NCBI RefSeq assembly: GCF_015706575.1
Contig: NW_024037075.1
Span: forward strand, 11,779,746-11,843,745
Origin: Patiria miniata
Lineage: Eukaryota; Echinodermata; Asteroidea; Valvatida; Asterinidae
DNA: 64,000 bases
Direction of reading: 5' to 3'
Shown here: piece after piece, positions 1-12,700 of the stretch
Position numbering within the stretch: the stretch's first letter is position 1
Layout of the letters: each line of letters begins with the position of its first letter
The notes under the pieces: model-generated
What the model saw: the letters and a program-made list of their open reading frames with translations, nothing else
Databases searched by the model: none
What the model was told of the DNA's origin: nothing
Made by a program: the position numbers and the translations under genes

Positions 1-13
1 CCCGCCCACCCAC

Positions 14-139
14 CTGTTAATGGCTTCCTCTTGAGGCTTCCGGACCCGTCCCGTCGACGTGGGAGGGGGCTGCCGTGGCTCCGCCTCTCGGTTACCTTCT
101 CCTTCAGGCGGGAACGAACCTTCAGGTTGGAGTCCGAGG
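14..139 (-). CDS. HDAC4: HDAC4-like exon: 14-3-3 site and nuclear localisation segment
   Basis: The exon is 126 nt with acceptor tctag at 140-141 and donor GTGGGT starting at 13. It begins by completing the Ala codon split after FPLRKT, giving RKTASDSNLKVRSRLKEKV, then a basic stretch with RRR and KRK clusters. Human HDAC4 has RKTASEPNLKLRSRLKQKV here, containing Ser246 (the first 14-3-3 site) followed by the basic NLS. The serine and upstream RK are kept, but the proline two residues after it in vertebrates is Ser here. It ends one base into a codon, so translation continues beyond the left edge. Confidence 0.95.
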
Positions 140-3100
140 CTAGACGTCCACAATGGAAAAAACACACATCAACAACATTTAGTCTGTGGTATTTTAAGTC
201 CGTACTCTTTTTGTTATTGTGAACTAAGCTTACCTGAAATGTTACAGGACTTAATGTTTTTATCCTTTTAGAATCTGTGTCGCATACAAAAATAGAACAG
301 TTTAACTTAGAAATGAAACATCCGGCCTCTAACTTTGATTGCAATTTTAATATTTACACGCATGTGCTATGGTATACAAATAATGTTTGTGAGTGCAATG
401 GTAAGAATAATTTCATGAGGTGACGGATGGAATGTTCCATTCAAGGAGGCCAAGCTGAGAGGAATGGAACATTCCATCTGTCACCTAATGAAACAAATTG
501 CACAAATATGAAACATTCATTATATGTTTTACACCACACCTGATTAAATCCTTGTCATCTGATTGGTCAAAGCTGCCAAAAGTGTGACCGTGCAATGGAA
601 GTTCAATTTACCGTGGAATGGAAATTCTATTTTTGCTGTGCCGCCGCGCCATGCTTGAGACGAATAATTCAACGACATGTGATCAACGACCCACCAATTA
701 GATGACAGGGATTAAGTCAGGTGTTGTTTAATTATAAATGTCGTGTTGAACTGTTGAATGTACTTTCATCATACATGTAAGGGTACCTTACCCACGACAG
801 TCGTTGAACATGTAAATTGAATTACAAATCCAGCAGTTGTAAAAATTTTGACGGCACCACTTATGCAGTCAATGCTCGCTGCGTTGAACAAAGTTCAATG
901 GGGGAAATAAGTACATGTGCCGTCACTTGACCGCATTTTGAACCCCGCCCGGCGCCAAGTTTCTAAAAATAGACCTCCACATTTCCATCAGCTGAGTGGG
1001 CTTAGGAATTTAATTTTGGCATGGCAGCACTTAGGGATATTAAAATAGGAAATTCTAATTGAGTGACGCAGGCATTGGTAAATATAATTTCGTTTTTACA
1101 TTTTTCGGTTTACCTGTCTTTCGCAGTGGGAAGTTACTGTCGTACTGTCCAAACATGGGCTGGTAGTGGGCGGAGATGTTATGGGGAGGGGAGTGGTGAT
1201 CCATGGAGCCGTGGGGGCTACGGTTGGCCATGGACCACTGGCGGTAGGCCTGGGGTGGGGAGTGGTTGTGACCCCCGCTGGCGGCCATCTCGCTACGCTG
1301 CTTGCGGTCCAGCAGGAACTTCTGCAGCTTCTCCTTGACTTCTTCGGACGGGTTGGCGCCTGTTGGGTACATTTATCCAACAAGTTTACAAAAGGTTTGT
1401 GTGTCACTCAAGATTGGGCAACCTCCTACATAGGGCTAGATAGTTCAGTTGGTACAGCACCTGCAATCTGTTCCGGAGGTTGCAGGTTCACATCTCACTC
1501 AAGTTTTAAAAGATACGTTAACTTATAACCAAAACTGCATTTGAATTTGGGCAGATTTTGAAGGGTTGGGTTCATATCGAAACATAATTTTAAGCAACAA
1601 AAGACTGTACGTCAGGGACGTTAAATTTAATACAAATGAAGACATTTTTTCAAATCTGCTCAAGGTCAGTGAATAATTACCTGGGTTTTTTTCTCAGAAA
1701 TTTCTGGAAATTCTGAGTGCTCAGTAATGGGTTTAAAATGTACAGAAGACCATTTCTGAAAAACCAGCATAATAACAGATTTGCCTGTTTCCCTCCTCAA
1801 CAACTCACGTCATACCGTCAAGAGTTGAATTTCAATGAATACTGAGACATGCTTACTGCGAATCTCTTATCCGAGTAAACATTGCTAGGTAAGCCATTAA
1901 AATAGAAATGTAAGCTTCCCAGCAGAATGACACATGTAGTCTAATTGATATTGTGGAATTTTTACTGTAAAACCACCAAACAATAAAAGACATAAACTGC
2001 AATGGCCGTATGTGCTGATGCCAGCTGGCAGTTAAAAAAAAACTAGACTAAAATGGTTGGTTTCCGTTTTAATTTCCTTTTGCAATAGTTATTTCATTAA
2101 ACAAAAGTCCACCACAAGCATTTATGCAATGAAATAATATTTCTTTAACTTGGTTAAGTACATGTCGGAGGAACCACAATGGGAAAAACAGGTGGTTTTT
2201 TTTTAATGGAACAATTGTTGGGGGAAAAAAAACACCCCCTTTGTGACATGTAATCAAGCCAGGTGCAAATTTCAAATAATAATGAGTTTTTAACAAATGT
2301 TCAACGCTAAAACTTAGCACCAGCCGACGTAATACTACGTCTTTCCTGTGATTAGATACAGTACGGGGGAGCCTTGCGTAAAGCTATCCCCATCAGAAGG
2401 AATACAAAATAAAGAACTGTCTATAAGATTAATTACGGCGATCGTGTTCACTTCGTTGTCTGGGTAAATGTGATAAGGGTTTTTCCATTAACATTGGATG
2501 TAAAACACGATAATATTCAAGCCTGTTCTAACATCCTCCCCCAATAAAAACTTCTTTTTTTTTAAAGAACTAAAGGGCATACTTGACTGCTTCAGGCTTC
2601 AGCCACATGGGAAAAAAGGAAATACGTTTTTTTTTTATTTCTCTCTCTCTGTCTCTCTCTCTCAGAACAATTATCGTCGATCATTTTTGAGTGGGAGGAA
2701 TGAGATGAGCTGAAATGCCAAATCCATGCCTAAATTAGAGCCAAGGTCGGCTTGACATTCAACCGAAAGAGAATATATTTTACATTACGAGCCAAAAAAA
2801 AACATCCGTGGAAAAACATCAACGGACCCCGTTACCTGAGGAGGAAACCGACAAATTAAGGAACATTTTTTTTTCTACCAAAGCAGTATGCCCCAGATAC
2901 AAGTAAAACCACACAAACAGGCAGAATGAATAATTTAAAAAGCAATTTTTTTTGGAATTATGTTTAATTATCGCTGAAGGCAACATCTTTAGTTTATGTT
3001 GTATCAAGTATCCCTTGTTTTTACTAACAGAGTTGAATAAAACAAAAGGCTTCTGGAATTTCTTTAAAAATCGACAACTTAACATATTTTCACATTTACT

Positions 3101-3724
3101 TGTGAGAGCACCAAACGTCATGTAAAGTAATCGTGGCCAGGCAGTAACTCTTCTCAATTTTACTAAATCGTCCAAAAACCTCCCGATTTGAATTTGAAGG
3201 ATATATAAGGTTAAGGGTTAGACGATTAAGAGCAAACTTTAAAGTTGTTTTATCTCTCTAGGCAAATCTTACGAAAAATCCTTCAAAACCTCCAGATTGA
3301 TTTTTGAAGGATGTTTGGGGGGTAAGGGTAAGGCCGCGTTTGAATTACACGAGGCTTCGTCTAGTAGTTACACACATGGTTATGGAAGTTGCTTAAGCGG
3401 CTTAAGCGGCTTCCATAGGCGCATGCATAATTGCAAGCTGCAGCCATATACTTTGGATTTGGTCTTTTTAGCCGCGGGCCAAACTTACTTGGTTTGTCTT
3501 TCTTGGCCAGCAGTTGTTTCAGCTGCTGCTGCTTCTGCTGGGCCTTCTGGGCCTCCAGCTGCTGCTGCTGCTGCTGTTGCTGCTGCGCCAGGATCATGCG
3601 GTCGTGCTGGATTTGTTGCTGTGATGCAAATTGGACAAGGGGAAACTGTAAGGACACAAACGTTGCGAAGGGGTGTTAAAAGAAGGGTTAAAGGAGGGGA
3701 GAGAAACTGTTAGTGGTGAAATGA

Positions 3725-3761
<37 letters not shown>

Positions 3762-6700
3762 GTTGTTGCCGCTGCAGTTGGTGTAGATGCAGATGTTTTC
3801 AAGAAAGCTGTAGTCTCACTATTTTTATCTTGCCTTGCAAGCACGCACATTAACATTGAGAGGTCCTCATAGACAAATGAATGTAATGCATAATTACGTT
3901 ACCAATAGGTACTAATTAACAAGACTTATTCTAAATACTGAACGGGGAAGAAATTTTTCAAACTGCAATGTGCTAGAATGGCATCTATTTTGGAGAGTTC
4001 ACAAATGGATAAACACTAACAGTGAGGCAACTAGCGATGGTAAACGCTTGTGCTTGTAAGTCAAAGGTCATACAAGCTGCTGTGAAATGTGGCATGCAGA
4101 GCTGCTGCTGTCGCTGCTATGACAATGAAAGCTTTGGGTGAAAAGAACCGTTAAGTCTTTCAGACTGCGCAAGAAGAATTTAGAAATAGAGAGACCATTC
4201 AGAAAAATTTACCATGGATCAAACAGTATTAAAGAGATTCTTTTTTAAGTACATGTAAGCATGGAATGAATTTAAGCACGTGTGATCACTTGATATATTG
4301 TTAAAATGAAGAATGGAACATTTTTCTTCAATCCTGAAATATCCTCTTCAATTTTCTGGTACAGTTTGAAGGATGTGAGATGACTAGTGATCAGGGATTA
4401 AAAAAAAATAACTTAGAAAATTAAGAAGAAGGGAGTCAGGTTGGCGTGGCGGTACTTTCCTCGCTTTCTACCGCTGTGGCCCGGGTTCGATTCCTGCCTG
4501 GGCCAATATGTGGATTGGGTTTTCAGTCCCTGCCTGATTCCGTGGGTTTGCCTCAGAATATTCTTCTGGGGTTTTCCTCCCACATCTAAAACTGTAATTT
4601 CTTCACATTGTCTTCTCTTGACTGGGCCCCATGGGAGACCAGTGGATTTCACTGAATGGGCTACCCAGTTAAAATCAGAATTCAATGAAATTAAAAAAAG
4701 GTACTAGGGTTGGAAAGTCAAACCAGATTGGAGTTTCATCATCTCACCCGTATGAGTTCATGCTGCTGCTGTTGATGCTGCTTGGCTAGCTGTTCCTGTC
4801 GCTGCTTGAACTGACTGATCAGCAGCTGCTGCTGCCACTGCTGCTGTTGCTGCAGCTCAATCAGCTCGTTCTGCAGCTGCCGGGCAGCCTCTGGGTTCAG
4901 CCGGCTGGGCAGCTCACCGGGCCCAGCGGGTACCTGACCACTGGCCACATCTTCTGCTCCAATGGCAAAAAAAAGAGGGAAAAACTTGATGAGTTGATGT
5001 GGTAACCTGCACCTAACGGAAAATAATGGCTTTTTATTTAAATTGAACAACAAAAATTCACTGGAGCGGGGTTTGAACCTGCGACCTCCAGATTGCCGTT
5101 CTGGTGCTCTACCAACTGAGCTATCCAACCCTTTGTTGGCAGTTCCCCAATTTGTCAATGTCTTTGTTCAAGGGGTGCTAGTCAGAAGCCATAAGCCTGC
5201 ATTTGCCATGTAGCCAGGGATCACGCCCAAAGTCACGATGCAAGCAACATAAGCAATGCTGCAAAGGGGATCACTCAAAGAGGATGCGGCTTTTTGTTAC
5301 AAACTTTCAAATAAACCATGAAGAGAAACTGACAAGCTGCACCTAGTCCATTCTCCTTTCTGGATTATTTGAAAAGTTTGAAAACTAAAATAGAACACAT
5401 GAAAAGTTTCAGGTTTCAGGCAGTTTCACATATTGGCAATAATTGCAGCATTTATTTTTTCGTTAAGACCTACAAATATGTCAAGACATCTCAATTGGTT
5501 TCTTAAAATGGCCACCTTCAAGAAGTACTTAGAATTGTTAGCTTTACTCCAAGCATTTATGTCGACGTTGCATGTTACTCCAAGAGGAGATATTTTTCTA
5601 TGGTGTGATCACTTTTTTTTGGAAGTGTCAAGTTTCAAAAATTCCGGTTGAGATCAGTAATGTGATATTTATACGACCTAGTTTGGATCAAATGACATTC
5701 ACGCAATGTATTATCATCGATCATCAGTACTCAGTCCAGGTTATTCTACTTGGAAATAAAAAACAAAAACAAGGAAGTCAATGTTCTCCGGTGGGAAAAT
5801 GCAAAAACAGAGTCTAGGTGTTGGGTTTCTCCAGAATTGTACCGACAGCAAGCCGGGCCCAATTTCACAGACCTTGCTACGCAAAAAAATAACCGTTAAG
5901 CTAATTCTGCATGCTGAGCATAAATCAACTGGTAACCAATCACGGGAAACACATAGTGAATGATGTGTTGGCTGGTACCCTGATTTTGCTAAACGTACAA
6001 TTTTCACGCTTAGCAAATTTCTGTCCTGGGGTTGGGATATTTTGACGTACCTTTCAGATGCATGCTGTTGAAATGGGCCTCAATGTTCACAGATTCGTGG
6101 CTTCCTCCGATAGTAGACTCTGTAAACAGACAACAAAAAAAGTAAAACTGATCGTCAAATAATTCCTTAACAGTGTTTACACTGTGATGTGCTCTGTGGC
6201 AATCTGTTAAAAAGAAACCGAAGACAACCCGATGAGTAGGGAGAACGTCTGGATGACTTGATGACGGAGCTTGCTGAAAAAAAATGCTTTGCAAAGAAAC
6301 GACGAGAACCAGTCAAAGAAATGTATCCTCACATGATATATTGGCTTGTATCCTGGGTTTTCTTTAAGCAATTCTTTTTGTGTTTCATGATTTCCATAGG
6401 CAATGGATAATGCTATGAATAAATGGAGATGGACTTCTATCATGAAGTTGGTATTTTAAAAAGGGCAGGGTCAATGTATGATGCGGTGCAGAAAATGCAA
6501 CTTGAACATCTCACAATTGAACGCCTCCTGTTGCAGTACACTCAAGAACTGGCAGATAGATACTCAACAGACGTCCCGGGTTCGAATCCATACATGTCAT
6601 CAAAAGACTACTGCTGGTTTTCTCACAAATCACAGTCAACTTACATGTACGTCTGGATGTGAATCCGAGACCTTCACAATGCATTTCCGGTGGCTCGACC

Positions 6701-9700
6701 AAAGTGACTTTGCACAGCCCTGTGTAGTGATTCTCCGACCAGTCAATATTTTTTTTGTAGAGGCTCAAATCAAATCAATCCAATCAATTGAAGCTGAATT
6801 TCACGACACTACACACCCAGGCAAATTTGACAATCTCTCTGTTCGCCGACACTGGATCCACCCAGTCAAAATTCCACTCTGATCAAAACAAAAGCGAAGC
6901 ATAGATTTCCGAAGCAAAAAATACCCCACGATCCAACTCTATCATTCGATCAGGAAGAAATCATTTCCAAAAGCAGATTGCTTGCGCGATGCTAGCGCCG
7001 TAAAGCATCCACTGTGAGATATGAAACTGAACTATCCCGTCTAAAAATACACAACACTCCGGCCCGATAGCATCTCCGACAAAAATAGAATGTGGGTAAG
7101 AGGCCGGGGGAAAAAAATAATATCGGGTGTTGTCGCCGCTGCGCACAGGGACAGGTACCCTGTCATTGCAAAAACAGCCTATGAATAGAACGGGCCAAGG
7201 GTACGGTAGGAATGATTGGGCCTGCCAAGGGTTTGAAGGACGTCCGGAGATAAAAATAGATAACAATTTGCACAGGGATTCACGACAAACAACATTCGGC
7301 GTATGAATGGGCTGTGGAATTCTGCGTGTGTATAAATACATGGATTGAAGGTAAAGCTGATGATAATGGATGTGTGTTGTCATTGTGTTGCACATGTCAA
7401 TATGTATGATGAATGTGTACATGTATTTAGTGCGTACATGTACATTATACATGTACACTTATGAGGAAAAACAGACTTTTCAATTTAAATTAGGCTTGGC
7501 GCTACTGAAATCTACAACAATCCCACACAAATTTGGGTCAGGAAACGCAAACACCCACTAATACACATCAGGTCGTGATTTCCGAAAACAATCCAAAAAT
7601 AATACCCCAAAAACGCCTTCGCAAACAACAACAGTGCGAGAAGACGCAACGCGGCAACAGCGATGCCTTGTTTTTGTCGCGGGGCGAGCAATTTTTAGAC
7701 GCAATCCTTAAGTGGGCGCGCTACTGCGTGCGTCAAGCTAGCCGGGTCGGGAGTGAGGAGTATATATATATTCGATACGGCGGTGTGGCCAATTGCTTGT
7801 CATCCGAGCGGCGGTTGGGGTCTATTTTTAGACAAAATACGGTACAACCCTCGACCAAGTCACAAGCGGTTAATACGCAGCGTGGAATGCCTTGTTTGTC
7901 TACAGCACGGTGTTTAACGTTGTGATAATAATAGAATGAATAGCCGCTGAGACTGAATAGCGTGTGTGCTGTTCAGGAAATGGAAGGGTTTCAGGTGAGG
8001 GGTCTTTAGAATGCGTTTAACCGCCGTTTGTGAATAACGTGTGATTGTGCTGGCCATGGTTCAATGATCTGGTTCAAATGAACTTTTTTGAGGACGAGTG
8101 AATTGGTGGATGGTTCAGTGATTTTTGAAACTGTGGTCTAAATAAAGAAATGACGATTTAGTTTGTTGCGTGGTTGTGGTTAAACTGTATGTTCATGTAT
8201 CTTCTATAAGAATTTTGGCAACACTTCTGATGATGACACCTATATTTAGCCCTTTCTGATCTAGCAAAACCTAACTCTACCACAGTTAAAAACTTTTTGT
8301 TTTAGCCTCTGAAGAAGAACTTGCTAAGTTCGCAACGTCAGGCCACATTAATTTTTAGATTTATATATTTCAGGTCCATCCAGTCAGTAAGCAGTTTGCA
8401 GCAGTCTTACTTTTTTTCACAGTTAAAAACTCTGCAAGCTTGTGAAAAAGTTTTCCAAAGTAGATTTTAAAATCTCTTTATCAGTCTAACACCCCCCCCC
8501 CCCCAAAAAGGAAGATCAATGTATGCAAAATTCCACTACGTCATTACATCCTGACATTTCTAGTTGATAAGGCTAAAAAAATATTTACTTTTCTGGTAAC
8601 CGTACGGTATGTTTTATTCATGACATTGTCAATAGCATACCCGTACATGTGTACATTGTTCCCCTCCAACTTGGCACTCTTCCAGTTCTAAGCCACTTCA
8701 GCGATACCCAAATGTTTCTGTCCCTTTGTTTCTACATGTATGTTCTGTTGTGTCTGTGGAATGGAAAGGATTCACGGTAAAAATCTTACCACTGATGATA
8801 GGTAGCGTGCTCGCTCTCATTTTCTCTGGACACAATTCAAAATTTAAAATAATTTTTTTTTTATAAAAATGACAAAGACGATGACTTCTACGGTAACTTT
8901 TTCCCTAACTTTCTTTTAAGTTATGAAATCTAAGAAATACTTATGTGTAAAATTTCTATCAACTCATTTTTCATGGTAAGCATGGCATACAGTTTACTGT
9001 GTGTGAAAAGACTGGGCTGGAGTTTGAACCCAGCTACTACTCATGGGATGTGTCCTTGGGCAAGCCACTTTTCCTCAATCTGTCTCATTCAACCCAGTGG
9101 AATACATAGCTCGATACTGATGAAAATTTTGGAACGCCACCCTATTTACTTTGCAAGCTGTAAATGTCCGCAGTGCAGTATTTTAGTACATGAAATCATG
9201 TTGTCAGTTAGCTATGAATAAAATCCATGACATGAAATGGATTACACTGAAATGTGGATTACAGTAGAAAAACACTCTTACCCTTAATAATAGGGAGCGT
9301 TCTCGCCTCGGGCATAGACCGGGCCCGCGGCCTGTCATCATCACAGTACGGAGCGACTGACAGCATCGCAGAATCTAAAAACATATTCGTCCCGATGGGG
9401 CAAACTAAGAAATTAAAAACTTCCACACGATTCCAGTCCTGCAAACAGTGTGTTGTTCTACCAAAAGACTGCTTCGGTAATCGTTGAAAAAATTCCAACG
9501 AAGGAGATTGTCGAAAAAGATCGCCTTTCGTGGATTTGATGTCTAAGCTTCTGCACGCAGAGGCGCAAATTCATCGGCGAAACACAACATCTGAACAGGG
9601 AAGTTGAACTGAATTGGACTGTACCGCAACACGCACACACACACACAGATCTGGTGAGCAGGTTTACGTGGAATCAAATAGAGCTACACAGTGTGTACAG

Positions 9701-12700
9701 TCAATTGTTAGTGTGGACGATTGTTTAGGATCAAGTGTGCTATAACTGGAACTGATCAATGATCAAGAGGCCCCAGTGAACTTTGGAATCACCGACGAGT
9801 GTTGACGGACCAATAGAATCCAGCCGATAGAAACTATTGTTGCATTGTCGAGTGTTGTGTGTTTCCCTTTTGGGCAAACTCTAGAGAATGGAGTTTTTTT
9901 AAGGGCAAAAATAATAATAGGAAGGACTGCGGAACGGTCCTAGTTTGTGTCACCTTTCGGTGGGGTCAGGGTGTCAAGGATTGGGAAGGCGACTGGTAAA
10001 TTGTAGGAAGGACAAATGAAACAAAAATAGATAAAGGGGGAAAGTTGGAACCTGTGAATCAGGATCTGGTTGCCATGGGAATTGGACAGTTTTAAGCACC
10101 GAGATACTGGTTCTGACAGGAACATTCTGGTACCCTCAGGAACTTTAGTTCTATATTTGGTTTAGGTACAAAACAGTTCACTCTTGTTAACAATTCTCCC
10201 CATTGTACTGCTCAAAATTCTAGAAATACCGATACATGTAGCCCGAAGGCTCTGACGTCACTGCTTTTGAACAAACTACATGTAACCGGTACATGTACCC
10301 ACAGCACTTAGTGAACCTTCACTCGCTGTTACCCCGACCGATATATTCAGCCCAAAACAAACAACAAAGCCAAAAAGTTATTTGATTAAGGCTTGAAGTA
10401 GGCTGACGTTGACAACCGAGTGGGACTTTGCATCAGATAATCTGCCACTTCGAACCCAACAAAACTGGGAATAACTTGAATGTTATTATTAAACAAGAAT
10501 AGAAGAAAAAATCGGCAATAAAGGAACTTATCAACAGAAAAGATAAAAAGCACATACGTCACAGCCCCGCCCACAACCGCCCATCTATAAATATGAATGA
10601 ATATTTCTGTCCGCAGCACTTGTTTTTTTGTATTATTTGTTTTTGTCTGTTTTGTTCGGTTGTTAAGTTTTTTAAAGTTGTGGAGATACACGTATACATG
10701 TACATGTGTACATGTACAAACACGATTGATCGTGCAACATGTATACTACATGAAATTCTGTGGAACAAAAACATGTATCAGATCAATGGAAATCACCGAA
10801 CGTAGCACAGGACAACTCAGGGGGTTTTTCCCAGCAATGTCTACTGAAGGTTGTCAAAAAGGGTACGTCTTTATCAATGACTCTAACATGCGCTATATGT
10901 TTATTGGACCGAGAACGGTAGGTCATCATCCAATATATACGAAAGCAGGTCAACTTATCTTCTATTAAAGGGAATATACATCATTTGCTTTTGCTGTAAT
11001 TTTCAGAAATGGATGGAATTGGGGGGTTAGAAATATATAGCAAATATAGTTACACTGACTTTTATGAGGTTTTGGGTTCGAAAATGCTATAAAAACCAAG
11101 AAAAACGATCATTTTCCTGTAGTCTGGTTCCCTGACTCAATATAAGAAGAAACAGAGCAGTTTACATACATTGGGGAATTGTAAGGTCAGGGAACCAGTC
11201 TAGCTGGCTCGTACCCGTTCATAGGTTTGCAATCGATTGCAAACAAGTGCGATGGTCAATTGGGGCCAGTATTTGAAAAAAAAGCCAGTTGTTTCCAACG
11301 CTGATCGGCCGATCAGCGTTGGAAATTGATACAAAAATACCCTTTTCTTGAAAATGACAGTATACCAGGTGCCATGATTTTACAGGATGCTTTACACTGT
11401 CATTCACTAACAGTCCAGCAAGGTATTTCAAACTGATTTGGTATTTTTTTTTTTGACGTTTGCAAATGTTGTATTTTCCCTTTAATATAATAGCAAAGTT
11501 GGTAAGCACAGACCAAATTTTGCAGTATTTTATGCTCAGCATTTTCATGAAATCGGGTCCAGTTCGATACAAAAAGTAACTGTGTGCCACATGCATGGAC
11601 TCCGTCCGCAAACAAGAGAGGGCGCTTTTGACCACTTTCGAGAGACCAGTCGACACATCACGTGCGTGCGCACTGGTTCGCATGCGTATCGCGCAAAGTA
11701 TGCACCGCTTATTTCATTCTGAATGTGCACAAAACCATGCGAGTCTTTGCGTGAGCGTCAGGTGTCGTCGGCATTGAATTTGAATGTCTAGCTCCAAGTG
11801 GTCTACCCCAACTCTCCCTTTCTTGCCGTTGAGGGGGTACTTGTGCACGGAGCCCATAAACATTCTTGTAACTTTTGTACAATGCATATGTGCTGAAGGA
11901 CTTATATTATTGCAGGTACTTTTCAACATGACCCTCATCTGTTTTGTTAGTGGACTCATAAACTAGTGTCCTTGGATGGGCTATTTTTAGCCTGGTCTTA
12001 TATATCCATCTATACCCTGTTATCTAAGATTATATCATACGTGTACATGTACATGTAGGTCGACTTCCATAGGGCAGTCACCCATATTTCTAGGTCACTG
12101 GTCAACACACTCATGGCAAAACTAATGACATGGATAATTTGTCAGAAGAACTGCGCATGAACTGAGAGACGTACATGTACATGTATGTACCCGAACATGA
12201 AAGAAAACTGCACTAGGAGTAAAACCCAACAAAGCTGAAGAAATTTACAAGAGTACTTGCCAGCATCTCATTAAACACACTGTCATCTGTCAAACTAGTT
12301 GTCCACTCACGCTAAACCTACATCTTACACAGACAACTGCATACAACACCACAGATAAAACTGCACGTGCGCCAGCGTGAATCAAATTCTTCAAGCGTCA
12401 ACACTGATACAGCCGCATTGCTGTGCATCGCTCGAGACCAAAAAGGGGGGGGGGGTGTCTTTCTGGTATATGCACTCAAGAACGGAGTGAAGGTCCATAG
12501 GGGGGGTAGGGAAGGGAGGAATATGTGGAGACGAACCATTAATACCCTCAAAACGGCCGTCTATTTCGGTCGACTAATGCAGGAAGCATTGCTATTATTA
12601 TCCCCCTAATTTGCAGGGCTCGAGACAACGGAGGGAAGGGAGGAAGGGCGGTGATTGCAACAGCCTGTCCGTGAGACGGGTTAGCCTGGCTCTTCTCACC

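Noticed and set aside
1063-1528. Plus-strand frames opposite the MEF2-binding exon
   Set aside because: Shadows of the minus-strand HDAC exon, which has clear homology and splice sites.
3297-3713. 138-codon plus-strand frame rich in Ala
   Set aside because: The complement of the CAG-coded poly-Gln exon.
5063-5134. tRNA-Ala(GGC)-like sequence on the minus strand
   Set aside because: A and B boxes are good but the acceptor stem does not pair and the 5' lead matches another copy at 1412, so it is a SINE head.
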